64,000 nt of DNA from Apostichopus japonicus. Lineage: Eukaryota > Echinodermata > Holothuroidea > Aspidochirotida > Stichopodidae. This document shows positions 13,001 to 28,000 of the stretch, piece after piece (the stretch's first letter is position 1; each line of letters starts with the position of its first letter). The DNA lies in assembly GCF_037975245.1 (NCBI RefSeq), contig NC_092569.1, forward strand, positions 3,175,001 to 3,239,000. Reading direction: 5' to 3'. The position numbers were made by a program, and so were the translations under genes. The notes below the pieces were generated by a model, which saw nothing but the letters and a program-made list of their open reading frames with translations, was not told the DNA's origin and made no database searches.

Positions 13001-16000
13001 TTTATATACAGATTAGAGGTCAATTCTCTGCACTAGAGTTGGACAAAAAGTCCTGGTCCAATGGCCATATTACAGATTGTAAAATATTTACGATCCACAG
13101 TTATCTTCATTACTGACCAATAAAACATGTGGGTTGGCCGTTGACTTTCAGATGCCAGTATTGCATATGATTGCATTTTTTCTTTTCAGGTCTTTCGGTT
13201 GATGAAATGGATGAAGATATTTTGTTGTTGTTAATGATTTACTTGTTTTGTGGCTGTGCAAGAGGGCAGGCACATTTCTTGCAATCTTCTGACGTTCCCT
13301 GGGTAGCATCGCCATAGTAACCGGGTGCACATATTTCACATTGTAAACCAGCCGTGTTATCTTGGCAATCCTGTGATAATGGGATGAAAACATCTTCTAG
13401 TTTAATATACAAGGAGAGACATCTCACATTTATGAACTTAGACATAGGGCATTTTATATTAAACTACATTCATGCATTTTAGTGTTTCGTATACCATTTC
13501 TGTGTTGTCCCTTCTATTTCTGTGTTATCACTTCCATTTATGTGTTATCCCTTCCATTTCTGTGCCCCCTGTTGCATTTCAGTGATATCCCTGTCATCTT
13601 TGTGTTATCCGTTGCATTCCTGTGATGTCCCAGTCTGTGCTATCCCTTTCATTTCTGTGTTATCACTTCCATTTCTGTGCCCCCTGTTGCATTTCAGTGA
13701 TATCCCTGTCATCTTTGTGCTATCCGTTGCATTCCTGTGATGTCCCAGTCTGTGTTATCCCTTTCATTTCTGTGTTATCACTTCCATTTCTGTGCCCAAT
13801 GTTGCATTTCAGTGATATCCCTGTCATCTTTGTGTTATCCGTTGCATTCCTGTGATGTCCCAGTCTGTGTTATCCCTTTCATTTCTGTGTTATCACTTCC
13901 ATTTCTGTGCCCCGTTGCATTTCAGTGATATCCCTGTCATCTTTGTGCTATCCGTTGCATTCCTGTGATGTCCCAGTCTGTGTTATCCCTTTCATTTCTG
14001 TGTTATCACTTCCATTTCTGTGCCCCGTTGCATTTCAGTGATATCCCTGTCATTTCTGTGTTAACCGTTGCATTCCTGTGATGTCCCAGTCTGTGTTATC
14101 CCTTCTATTTCTGGTTATGTCTTGAATTTCTGTGTCACTCATTACATTTCTGTGTTATCCCTTCTATTTCTGTGTTATCCCTTCCATTTCTGTGTTATCG
14201 CTTGAATTTCTGTGTCACTCATTGAATTTCTGTGTTATCACTTTCATAAGCATGTTTTCCTTTCCATTTCTGTGTTATCACTTCCATTTCTGTGCCCCCT
14301 GTTGCATTTCAGTGATATCCCTGTCATCTTTGTGCTATCCGTTGCATTCCTGTGATGTCCCAGTCTGTGTTATCCCTTTCATTTCTGTGTTATCACTTCC
14401 ATTTCTGTGCCCCGTTGCATTTCAGTGATATCCCTGTCATTTCTGTGTTAACCGTTGCATTCCTGTGATGTCCCAGTCTGTGTTATCCCTTCTATTTCTG
14501 GTTATGTCTTGAATTTCTGTGTCACTCATTACATTTCTGTGTTATCCCTTCTATTTCTGTGTTATCCCTTCCATTTCTGTGTTATCGCTTGAATTTCTGT
14601 GTCACTCATTGAATTTCTGTGTTATCACTTTCATAAGCATGTTTTCCTTTCCATTTCTGTGTTATCCCTTCCATTTCTGTGCCCCCTGTTGCATTTCAGT
14701 GATATCCCTGTCATCTTTGTGCTATCCGTTGCATTCCTGTGATGTCCCAGTCTGTGTTATCCCTTTCATTTCTGTGTTATCACTTCCATTTCTGTGCCCA
14801 ATGTTGCATTTCAGTGATATCCCTGTCATCTTTGTGTTATCCGTTGCATTCCTGTGATGTCCCAGTCTGTGTTATCCCTTTCATTTCTGTGTTATCACTT
14901 CCATTTCTGTGCCCCCTGTTGCATTTCAGTGATATCCCTGTCATCTTTGTGTTATCCGTTGCATTCCTGTGATGTCCCAGTCTGTGTTATCCCTTTCATT
15001 TCTGTGTTATCACTTCCATTTCTGTGCCCAATGTTGCATTTCAGTGATATCCCTGTCATTTCTGTGTTAACCGTTGCATTCCTGTGATGTCCCAGTCTGT
15101 GTTATCCCTTCTATTTCTGGTTATGTCTTGAATTTCTGTGTCACTCATTACATTTCTGTGTTATCCCTTCTATTTCTGTGTTATCCCTTCCATTTCTGTG
15201 TTATCCCTTCCATTTCTGTGTCGCTCATTGCATTCTGTGTTATCACTTTCATAAGCATGTTTTCCTTTCCATTTCTGTGTTATCCCTTCAATTTCTGCAT
15301 TTAATACCATACGCCTAAATAAACGATTCTACGTTTGCAAGGAGCTACAGAGAGAAAAATGTCCCTTACAACACAAGCACCAGATCCATCCTGACAGCTA
15401 GTAGCATGTCGGTTACACTTGCATGGACGACAGGTACCCAGGTACGGTCCTTCAGATACCCTCACGTAACCCTCAGAACATTTCTGGAAACAAACAAGAA
15501 AAGACCAATTTAATTGCCATTATTAAAACTAATGATTTTCTTAGACATATAAGAAATTAAATATCAATAGTAAACACCATCTATTACACTTTGCCAGTGG
15601 CGTAGTCCAGATGGAGAACTTACCAATACGTCAAAGTGTTCTCCGACAGGAAGGATATTGCCAAAAGTCAAAATGGGACATCTTTTCAGATATTTTACCA
15701 AATAGGAATTGGTATTTTGAGGCTCGGATGTTGAGATACATTGATGAAAATACACATGGGAGCAAAAATTGGGTCAACTGAGCCAATTTTAGAACCAGGT
15801 TATGCTTACAAACAGCACCATATAGGTAATCTGTTTACTGGTCAGTAAGTAGGCTTGGCAGTCCAGAGACAAAACGTTTTGGGGTCCTTCTTGCTTTAAC
15901 TGTACATGATCATGGTACACAGAAAAATCAAAGTTGCCTTGAAATGGCCAATGTGTCAGTTATTCAGGGAGGAATAAACACTTTTATCCTGTGAAAACTT

Positions 16001-19000
16001 CATAAAAATCTTCAGAGACAACATTAGTTTGACAATTGTTATGGAGTATGCTACTCCCATATCGAAAAATAGTGAGGCAGGGTGAATTGTTTAAAAGATG
16101 AGCGAGTTTCTTAGTATCGGCATGATTACAATAAGAGAAAGATTAAATAGGAAATATGTTAAAAATAAGTCTACAGCAAAGCTTCTTTACAACTCTACTA
16201 TCAATTCTGTATCCCTCTAAACCAGTGCCCCTCTCTACCACCCATTCCTATCCCTTCATACCCCCATTTGTATTCCTTCATTCCCCCCTTCTTAATCCAT
16301 ATGATGACATCATGTAGTCAACTGCAACTTACCAGTGGATAAACATTTATGAAAAAACAAAAAAACAAAACCTCAATGAAATCAAATTTTTCCTGATCAC
16401 TACACAATTTAATTAAGATTCCTTTTCCCTTGTTTATTTCTTGCATTGAGGGGAAAGGGTGGAAGGGGAATTAAAAGATCAGAGATCCTTTTACTGATGA
16501 GGTTACCTCACAGGAAGTTCCGGCGTATCCCTGTGGGCATCTGCACTGCTCTACTGCGTAGGCCTGCACGTCATCGTCCGATGGGCTTCCGTGGGATCCA
16601 ACGTCCACGCTAACTTTGGATAGTCTGAATAATAACGAATCGAAATAAGAGCGATATGAAAGCACGAACAGAGGGCAAATCAATTTACCATGCTTTATTA
16701 ATGACACGGACATCATTTTAAATGATGCAAACATGTTGTCTAGAAGTCCAATAACTATATCTAAGAATGTTATCTTCCCCTGGATTACAGCTAAGACTGA
16801 TAAAAAAGTTACTTTTACTTCCTTCCTGAGGTTCCTGTTGCTTAATAAACCTATTTCCTCACTTCTATTTAGAATGTTTCTGAATGGATCAGAAAAAAAA
16901 AAACTGTACTACAGATTCTGGGATGCTGTTGTTCATTCTTCGGCATAAGACTACTTCTCTCTATCTGGTTGCAACTGAAGGATCGAATCTCTCGTAAATT
17001 TTAAGTGCACAGTGTTTCATTTCATGTGACAACTACGGACGTTTAGTAGGACAAAAGAAGGCATGAAAATATAGCAAATTTATAACAACAGTGTGATGAT
17101 TAGGGGGAGAAAATATTTATTATCAAACAGGCTGAACAAATGGATCATAACATACATATTTTGATGTGGCATTCAGTTGGTAACAAGAGATGCCACGAAT
17201 AGCAAAATTTCTGTGACTGTACACTTACGGTAATTTGCTTCATTTTGAAATTATGGGTTTTATCTCTTTCATAACAAGAGACTTTGACACCTTCAAATCA
17301 ACAGCTATTAAACACTTACCCACAATGCAACACTCTGCTGACACACAGCATACATATAACCTGTTATATATGATTATTTTATTCTGACGTATACTCACAT
17401 TGTTGTTCCGACATTCTGAACAACGTTGGCCCTGACGAGGACTGTCTTTAGTTGAGCAAGAACCATCATGAAGTCTGCTCTCGCTGGGTTGGAATTTGTT
17501 CCACGGAAGACAAAATTTTGCTACAAGAAAAGTACAAAATGGACAGGATCGTAGTAATAATGCAGAATAAAACTTCATTAAAAAAGTCTGCAGTTCATAA
17601 GATATAACGATATGTTCAGGGTAGTTTATAAACAAACTTGATTATAAATATTCATTGATAGCCATAAATATTCATAACTAAAATTGAATACATGCTTAAT
17701 ATATAACTTGTTTTGAAAATTGTTTCATGATAAAACGTTACAGTCCATTCTAAGCAACAAAACTGTGTCCACTGTCTGGAATAAAGATAGTAACACTGTA
17801 CTATCCTTAAAAGCAAAACCACAATTCCATTCGCTACGTGGTTATTCTTATTATTGGTTTAATATTTGATCTAGCTTTTCTCTTCTTGGCCTGTATTTTT
17901 TCTTCCTTTTTCCTTTCTTGTTTGTCAAAGCTCTGCCTGTTCAGTACACCTTCATCTCCTTGTAATTTATATAGATCTATACCATTACATTATTTATGTT
18001 GTGGAAAAATAATCAAATTTAAAAAAAAAAATAAAGTTGACAAAAACAAACGACCATCCTATTTAGGTCAAAGGTTTCTCTTTAAAGCTTCTTATTATTG
18101 ACCACTCTAACATACACAATGTTAAGAAAGGTATGAAACATGTTTACAATGAGCACATTATCATAAGGTTATACTTAGGCATGATATACTGACTTGTAAT
18201 TCTCCAGGGAAGATGTAAGGAATTACAACCAGATAAAAAGATAATTCCAGATAAGAAATGACGATTGATCTCTAAATTCTGATGTTACATTACCTCCAGT
18301 AATTCTACTTTAAACATAAGAGTAGTTTCTCCTCTTCCTTTCATCACCATGGTACCATCCAATACCATCTCAGAGCCAACTAGGATGAGATAAGGGGCAG
18401 ATGAAGATGGAGCAAGATTGATATTGAGGAAGTCAGCCAGAAGAACCTTGTACCTCAAGCTACCTCCATATGATGTGATCTGTCAATTGAAATATTTACA
18501 GTGTGGAGGTAAAATGACACAAATTACCATAGGACCACTCCGCTTCACGGTTATATAATACATGATCTGTCAATGTAAATATTTACAGTGTGGAGGTAAA
18601 TGAGCTAGCATGACACAAATTACCATAGGACCACTCGGCTACACGGTTATAATACATGATATGTTAATGTAAATATTTACAGTATGGAGGTAACTGAGGT
18701 AGCATGACACAAATTACCATAGGACCACTCGGCTACACGGTTATAATACATGATATGTTAATGTAAATATTTACAGTATGGAGGTAACTGAGGTAGCATG
18801 ACACAAATTACCATAGGACCACTCCGCTACACGGTTATATAATACATGGTCGGTAAAATTGAGATATTCTGTGTAGCAGTGGGTTTAATATGTTCTGTAT
18901 TTAAGAACAGAGGGATGTAAGTGCTATTGAAAATGTTAATGAAAACTGTTACCACACATGTACCTCTCTCTATATTGAAATGTACACAATCTGGATAATC

Positions 19001-22000
19001 ACTAAGGCACAAGACTATCAGTACAGGATTAACAGGTGTAGTGAGGAAAACAAATGAACTATGTGTTCTCTGCTATGAGACAGTCCCAGTTGGGACAATT
19101 GATTTGTATCATATCATGCTTCAAAGCACCTGTGCTGACAGTATGAGCAGTATGGATATCCTGTTCCTATAAGATAAAGACATCACAACTATTCATACTG
19201 TCAGTCCAAGTGCTTCAAAGCACCTGTTCTGACAGAATGAGCAGTATGGATATCCTGTTCCTATAAGATAAAAGACATCACAACAACTCATACTGTAAGT
19301 ACAAGTGTTTCAACGTGTATTATAATACAGGGATGAGCCTGGGGTAAAATATAAAAAAAAAAATCACGGAATTTTGCAAAAATTGCGGTATAGGCTCCAG
19401 TTTGCGTATGCTACAGTGTGTTAGGATAAAAGTTTTTGTCCCTGAGGTAGATAAGAAATCACGGATATTCCACAAATTTGCGGAAAAAGCTCATGCCTGA
19501 TAATAGGACTTCGCAAAGTGTTATTATCCTTGTGTCATTTGACTGACAGAGTGAGGTAAACAATTAGCGTACATTGAATAGTTATTAAATGTCAATGTTA
19601 CAGGAGGTATTCATTAGGCATGACATGTGACGTATATTAAACAAATCTGTGATGAAACCTTAGAAAACAAATTCTTTTACTTTATCCATACATGTGTGAT
19701 TACCACCTCATCGCATGCATGTGTTAATCTCGTCATCTCATCTAACCAGAGGCAATTTTCCATTTTTAATCTCTACTCTATTCTTGTAACGTGGAGCTAA
19801 AAATACCCTAATGAGGTTAATTAATGAAAGCGTTCTTTTGTTCCCCGTCAGATCAAATGAGAGGAAGAAGTCTGACTTGGTGGATGATGATGATGATGAC
19901 CTTCACAACTATAATCCAGCTGTTTGCGGGCGAATCTTTCTCGTTAATAACAAACAGAAATACAGACAAACTGAAATAACAACAAACATAAACTTGTCCC
20001 TCTTTTCAGTTTAATGAAAGCTCATTTGGAGGACAGTTGTTCAAAAGCAGTGGGAGTCAAAGATACTTGGTTAATAATATTTGGTTGGTGTGTGGGTGGA
20101 TATAGGTGTTACTGTTTTTCTTTTATCATTCTCTCTATTTACTTATGGGAGCGCTCTACTAGACAAGCCCTCTGGGTTTTTTTGGAGTGCTTCCTTTCAC
20201 AATTTTCCCTACGGTTGTTGATATATTTTGTCACTTAGTTAACTTCTCTGTATTTATAATGTGAAAAAACAAATGAAATGAAATAAGACTTTACACTGAC
20301 CTTTGACCCCAGGAATGAGGGAGGTAGCGACCAATAAATATCCCATGTGCCGAGCAGTGACGCAACGTGAGACAGGTTGGTCCTAACATCCGAGTTAGAC
20401 CCTACGATCCCATCTCGAGTCGTCATCGTCTCGTTCAAATCGCTCACGTAGATTTGCGAGACGGAATCGGAGTCCAGTTTTAGCTGCAGAGAAAACCGTT
20501 TTGCGTAATGTTAAAATAGACGGAAGTGGCTTGTAGTGTCCGTCTGTGATGTCAACGTGTTTAATAGGCGTTCTTCAAAAGCTTTGCTACCCACTTATAA
20601 TAAATAGTTGTTGATTTATTCTTGAAATATGGTACATTCCGAATGTTTGTTCAACTTTGTCAGTGTTCTCTACATTTACAATTTCTTGAAAATTCCAACT
20701 TCTTTGCAAAAATCTGTTATTTTCCTCCGTGAAGAAATGATTTGTACATTTTGAAGAAAACCAGACACAACTCATCTGATATGATGACATCGCTAATTTT
20801 TAAGTCAAATAAAGTTCCAGTTAATCGAGATAAGATTGAAACCTACATGTCTTGACCAAAATAAGGTTAATGGGCCAGTAAAAGTTTTGAATTTAATTCA
20901 ACCCCCAACATTTCAACGCCCTGGGCACATTTATTTGTCAGTATTCAGCACATGTAAACGCATATTTCAAAATGTTAATACCTTTTTTACTTCTACTGCA
21001 ATGTTTGAAACAAAAGTTGACTGGACAAGCAAAAGGATATTTTATTGATATAAAATATTTAAGAACCTAGTAGAACAAGAGCCCAAGGGCACTGTGGTTC
21101 CTTGCTTGGGGTATATGACAATACACATAATATTATCAAGCAAGATTGGGCTGAAATAGTCCAAGTAATTGTGGTCCTACATGTTCCCATAAAGTAACCA
21201 ACACTATAGCCAACACTTTTGTGATCACAAAATGTGATCGGATTTTTGATCAAAAGGCACTTTTGAGATCTAAATATGGCGTCGAAAATGTAAGAAATAT
21301 AGGAGACCTACAAGCGTGTCAACAGATATGATAACAATGGTGACCTCAGATGACATGACCTTTAAGTTCAAAATGTTCCACCACCCCATTCACAACTTGT
21401 CCCAAAATATCAACCATGTCACACCTTGGCATTGAGATTTAATTGCATTAGATGTCAAAAAATTAACTTTGAACTTGTATGTAACTTCACACACAAAGGT
21501 CACCTGGAGGTCAACCAATTGACATTTTTGATCGGTGAGACCTAAACAGAGCATGACTGTAACAATTCAAACATTTTTTCTTTGCCCATTTTCTCCCCCC
21601 ATAATACTACTTTTTGAACATTAGCTGACCTTTGTGACCTTGGATCACATGACCGTTAAGTTTGAAAATATTCCCCTATACCATTTGCAACTACTCCAAA
21701 AATATCAACCTTGTCACACCTTGGAACTGGGAGTTATTGCATTAAATGTGTGAAAATTAACTTTGACCTCATATAACTTCGCACACGAAGGTCACACAGG
21801 GGTCAACCCATTGACATTTATGATCAGAAGTTACCTTTGACATCTGAAAATAGCATCGAAACTGTAAAAATCCACAAAACACTAAAAAGGTCACCAGAGG
21901 TCAAATTGAGGTCAAGGGTCACCCAGATGCGGGTCGACAATTGGATTAAATTGAAGCAACTCCCAACCCTAACGGACAATTTGTTCTCAAGTTATCGCAA

Positions 22001-25000
22001 AATACTAGTTTTTTATCATTAATTGACCTTTGGTGACCTCGGATCACATGACCGTTAAGTTTGAAAATATTCCCCTATACCATTTGCAACTTGTCTCAAA
22101 ATATCAACTGTGTAACACCTTGGCACTGGGAGTTATTACACTAAATGTCTGAAAATTAACTTTGACCTCATATAACTTTACATACAAAGGTCACCTTGGG
22201 TCAACTTATTGACATTTTTGATTGATGAGACCTAAATTAGAGCATCAAACTATACAAATTCAAACATTTTTTTCTTTGCCCATTTTCTACCCCCAAAATA
22301 CTAGTTTTTTGACATTAATTGACCTTTGGTGATCTCGGATCACATGACCATTAAGTTTGAAAATATTCCCCTATACCATTTGCAACTTGTCCGAAAATAT
22401 CAACCATGTCACACCTTGGAACTGGGAGTTGTTGCATAAAATGTCTGAAAATTAACTTTGACCTCGTATAACTTCGCACACGAAGGTCACACGGGTGTCA
22501 ACCAATTGACATTTTTGATCGGAAGGTACCTTTGATATCCAAATCTAGCATCAAAACCAAACATTTTCTTTTTTGCTCGTTTCCTCCCAAAATAAGCACA
22601 TTTTTTCTAATGTGACCTTTGACCTTTTGACCTTGGTTTCAGATGTAGTTTAATCTCCCGATTCCAAAAAACAAAACGAAAAGTCTGTACAACCATCCTA
22701 ACTCCGACCGAAAAACTTTGACCCCATATCACTTCGCACATAAAGGTCACACGGGGTCAACCTATTGACATTTATGATCAGAAGTTACCTTTGACATCTG
22801 AAAATAGCATCGAAACTGTAAAAATCCCCAAAACACAAAAAGGTCACCAGAGGTCAAATTGAGGTCAAGGGTCACCCAGATGCGGGTCGACAATTGGATT
22901 ACATTGAGGCAACTCCCAACCCTAACAGACATTTCGTTCTCAAGTTATTGCATAAATACTAGTTTTTTATCATTAATTGACCTTTGGTGACCTCGGAGCA
23001 CATGACCGTTAAGTTTGAAAATGCTCCCCTAACCAGTTCACAACTTGTCCCAAAATATCAATCTTGTCGCACATTGGCACTGGAAGTTATTGCAGTTTTA
23101 ATATTTTCGGTTTTTGGACCATAAATGACCTTTGGTGACCTTTGTGGGCACCAAAAACAATAGGGCACACCTTCTTCATATGGCGGATCTATAGTCCAAG
23201 TTTGGCCTCAATCCAACATTCCCTTATTGAGATAGAGCGTACCCAAGCAAGTGTCACAGACGCACACACACACATACATACATACATACACACATACATA
23301 CATACACACACACATACGCCAACCTGACTGCATAGGTTCCTTTTGCTAAAGCAAGGAACCAAAAACTGGAATTAAAAAAAAAAATCAACTGATAGAGCTT
23401 CTTCCAATGAGAAAATGTTGACTTAGGACAAAACTTTAGTTGTAACGAAAATGTTGCCTGTTTAGTTTGTAAAATGTCTTTTACAACCTGTGGACAGTTC
23501 AAAGGGTGAGTTGATTTGATCCTTTTTAACTTTGCTCCTTGCCTTAACTTCTAACCTAATAACCGACATGAATATCTATCCGTGCAGTTTGTTAATGATG
23601 ACGATGATTAAACGATGTAATGAGCAGAGAGGTGGACATGTCTCATACCTTTGTATATACATAATTAGCTCGGTCACAATCACTGGTTACTCCGAAACAA
23701 AAACAGCTCGTACATCCCAGCAACAATTTACTCTCGAGTCCAAAGAATCCGGATTTACATTTATTGCATCTCGAACCACGGACATTTTGCTGTCAGAAAA
23801 AGACAAAGAAATTTGGTGTAAACTTTTCGTTTATTGCGGTAATGATTTTCAATCTGATACGCGGAGAAGAACCCTGCCGTTCAATTTTATATCTTTGTTC
23901 CAGGGGCAGAGTTGTAGCAAAACAAATGCGCAAAGTGCCGGAAAATAACAACAGAGGTAAAACAAAGAAAACTAGAAGCAGGAAGAGTCATGGCAACGAC
24001 GGTTAAAAATTAAGGTTCCTGCAGGAGAGTGAGAATACGACAAGGAAAAGAAAGAACCTTAAAAATGAAAATAAGTTAAAATAAAGAAAATACAACAAAA
24101 TAGGTAAACAATGAAGACAAAAACACATGAGATACCCCCGAAAACCTTGATATGGTAATAATCATAGAGGTGAAACAAAGGATATATCACCTGCAGGAAA
24201 TTTGATATGACAATTGAAGCAAAAAAAAGAGGAAAATTCCTGAACAGTGAGAGAGTATGCCAGTGACAATGAGGAATTTACAAAAGACAATGGTGGTAGC
24301 AAAACAATAGCCAGGGAAACTGCTATCACAGTGAGAGACTACACCAATGATGATGAGGAATTTATTAAAAAAAACAATGGTGGTAGTAAAACAATAGCCA
24401 GGAAACTGCTATCACAGTGGGAGAGTATGCCAATAACAACGAGGAATTTATAAAATAAAAAACAATGGTGGTAGTAAAACAATAGCGAGGAAATCTATCA
24501 CAGTGAGAGAGTATGCAAATGACAATGAAGAATTTATCATAAACAATGATGGTAGTAAAACAATAGCCATGGACCTGCTATCACATTGAGAGAGTATGCA
24601 AATGACAATGAAGAATTTATAATAAACAATGGTGGTAGTAAAACAATAACCAGGTAGCACATACCTTACAGAAACACTGTCCTTCAGTTGAACACTTGCA
24701 TCTCTTACCCCTACAGGTGGATGGATCTGTTCCGAGGCCGCTGCATTTGCAAGTTTGGCAATCTGGAAATCCTACATAGCCACTGGGGCACTGATCACAC
24801 AACTGTCCAACATAAGGCTTACGACATCTGGAAAAAAGGAAAAACAAGCACTTCCCTCTCTTAGTGCCAAAAGTTTCTCAGACAAAGAAATTAAGCTAAT
24901 TTTGTTATACATAGTATCTTTACCTGGTAAGAAATTATCACCGTATTGAAGTCTAAATTAAACAGGACAACCTGTGGATTGCTGATCTATGATAATCATC

Positions 25001-28000
25001 ATACCATTTTCCAGCCAGAACTAAAACCCTCGATCCACAAAACATGACCCGCCCCCCCCCTCACCCACCAAACCAATTCTATATTTCATAGTTGCAATCG
25101 CTAGTGTCTTGACCAGTTCGGCTGTATGCCAAACTGAGGTTAAAAATCCTATTATTTTACTTTTCTCTATTTACTAGACCAAAAATAATTATTACACTAC
25201 AGTTCGTTAACAGAAACAATTAATAATTACCTGCATTGTCCAGTCTCTTTGTTGCACTGTGACTTAACTGATCCGACTGCACTGCAATTACAAGGCTGTA
25301 TGATGAGATATAGATTTATGTGTGATCAAAATAAGTAAGCTTAAAGAAAGTAAATATTTTGTAAATAATTTCCGTAGGTTCCCCAAGAAAATTGAAATTA
25401 AAAAATAGAAGTTAAGAATGCTCCATTAACCTTAACAAACCTTAAAAAAGACAAACCTAGCAACACTTTACCCTCCCCATCACCCATGTAAAGAGTTTCC
25501 GCTTACCATACACCCCTGCAAGGGGTTAGATGTCCATGTGTTTGAGGGGCAATCCTTACAAGCAGGTCCAATGGTGTTTGGAGGGCAGACACATTGTCCT
25601 GTACTAGGGTCACAAAGACCTCTGTCACACTCACAGGCTTCAAAAGAAACACACACGGATTAAACAAATCAAAATGGGATATAAAAGTATTAGGCTCAGT
25701 TAATAATCAAGCTTATTTCGTATCATTTTGTCTGAAATTTGATGAAGACATGAACCCTGCATTAAAACACATATCCTTTGAATCAAGTTAAATGTATCAC
25801 CAACAACAAGCAGCTGTTAAATTCAACCCTCAAAACCAATTCGATAATATTATCAAATTATACTCTACAATGATCACAAAGACTTGATAAAGGACAAACA
25901 CGAAGTGACCCATTGCTTATCCTGTATTAATGAAGTTTGACCCCCCCCCCTTCCCTCAAAGAGTTCCCCCTCCCTTCCTCTCCCCTCTTGAGTCATATGA
26001 CCGAAACATCAATCGTAGATATCAATGCTCCTTAGAGCAGGGATGGGTAAGAAATAGATCTTGCAGGCCAAAACAAAACTTTGTCTACCCCAGTTGAAAT
26101 TACACTTAGGAATGTATCTACTCATCATGAAATCAAAATAACCTTGTGAATATCATATACACATGTGAGAAATAAAACAAAATTTGCATATTCCAGTTCT
26201 ATGCTTCGCGTCGCACCTAGCAACTTGCACTAGACCTATGAAATCAGAAGAAGATAAAAATTGCTAGTTACCTTGACAACCAGCTGCAGAGAAATTCCAG
26301 TATCCGATTTCGCACTGATCACATTTCGACCCTGAGATACCTTCCTTACAGTGACAATGTCCCGTGATGACATCACAGATTTCATCGGCTGAACCAGTAG
26401 GGTTACAGTCACATGACTGGCAACCATTACCAGATTCAACATTCCAGAAGCCACTCTGAAAATTAGGGTAGAACAAAATGATAAGAAAACTGATTCCAAA
26501 ATTTAAGAAGGTTTTTGTTTATTAGGAATTTCACTTTCTGAAATGTTTTTGATTATCCACTCACTTGCAAAAGCATGTTTTTGAGCGTATATAGAATATA
26601 GAAGAAAGCGGTTGCTTAGATAGTTGCTCAGAGAAACTGGGGTGAGGAAAAGGTTAGTATTGCAGGAGGGTAGTCCCCTGAATGAGAATTGGAAAACTTG
26701 CAATGTGCTGTTTGTAAATTTAGGGGTTTCGTTAACCTTACATTGTAATTGAACCTTTGGGGCGATTTTCCACAACCACAATCCCCTACCCCTGCCTATT
26801 TCCCTTCCCCCTTACTCTCCCAACGTGGCCCGAGGTACTGCAAAAATGCAAGTTGGTGTCAAACACAGATATCTACCGACCGTACCCTTGTTTTGAACCA
26901 GACTGAACTGTAGAGATAAAAAGCAGAACTCTATCTTACATCACATCTGTCACAAGTCTTGCCAACCACATTCTCTCGACAAGGGCAAGCTCCTGTCCTG
27001 CGATCGCAAATAGCAGAGTCTGATCCATCAACGTCACAATTGCAGGCTGCGAGAGATGAAAGAAATTGGAATGCTTCAAACTCGCCAAAAAGTAACATCA
27101 TAAAATTTAACTGGAACTAAGAAATCTAGCAATATGCTTTCGTTTGGTTCTTGAACAAGATTCCAAACAGTTGGACATCTGGTTGCAATTAATAAAGTAA
27201 AGTTTTAATGACCGTAGTACCACTCACAGCAGATCTCGTCTTTCATAGAAGTTACTGGTTTAATTTATATCAAGTATTTCCTTTAGTACAAACACACAGA
27301 GTGTTAGCTCAATGGTTAATGCCAGTGCCTTCCAATCATAAGGTCCCCAGTTCGAGTCACTCCAAGATTAATGTATGTCGTCCAGTTACAGAGTTGTTGA
27401 AAATTGACAATTCATAATCATGGATGTTAAATATGAATCTAAGAAACTGACTTCAGTCAGCTTGCGGCTTTGATAAGCCAATGATGGCTTCTTTGCAAGT
27501 TCCTGCTTGCAGGAGGATCTAAAATACATACATACATACATACTATAACATATGGTCTGAAAATATATGCACACCTAGGCTAACTCTTACTACCTTTTTG
27601 AACACAAGTCTATTTGATCAACTACCTATTTATGTTTTGCTCAAGAATGTCCAATATGGACAACGTTATCCTGTTAAAACAAAACCGGCCTCTACATTAA
27701 ATAATGAAATTTTCACCTTGGCACGAAGTGTCATTCACAGCATCACCATAGTAACCATCCTCGCAATTCTCACAGTAAAATCCAGCGGTATGGTTGACAC
27801 ATTGTAAACACTGCCCAGTTACTGCATCACAGTTCCCTGGGATAGCAGGATCAATATTTCCATTGCAGTTAACGAAACACGGCTTGCAGTAATCTCCAAG
27901 GACGAGGGGATTGCCGAAGTAGCCATCTTCACATCTGAAAAGGAGTAAATATAGAAGAGCAACATCAAAATGTCCTAAGCCAAGGAAATCATGTTGTTTG

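Noticed and set aside
13522-15304. Series of plus-strand frames of 62-112 codons with phenylalanine/cysteine-rich repeats
   Set aside because: Artefacts of the 20/115-bp minisatellite.
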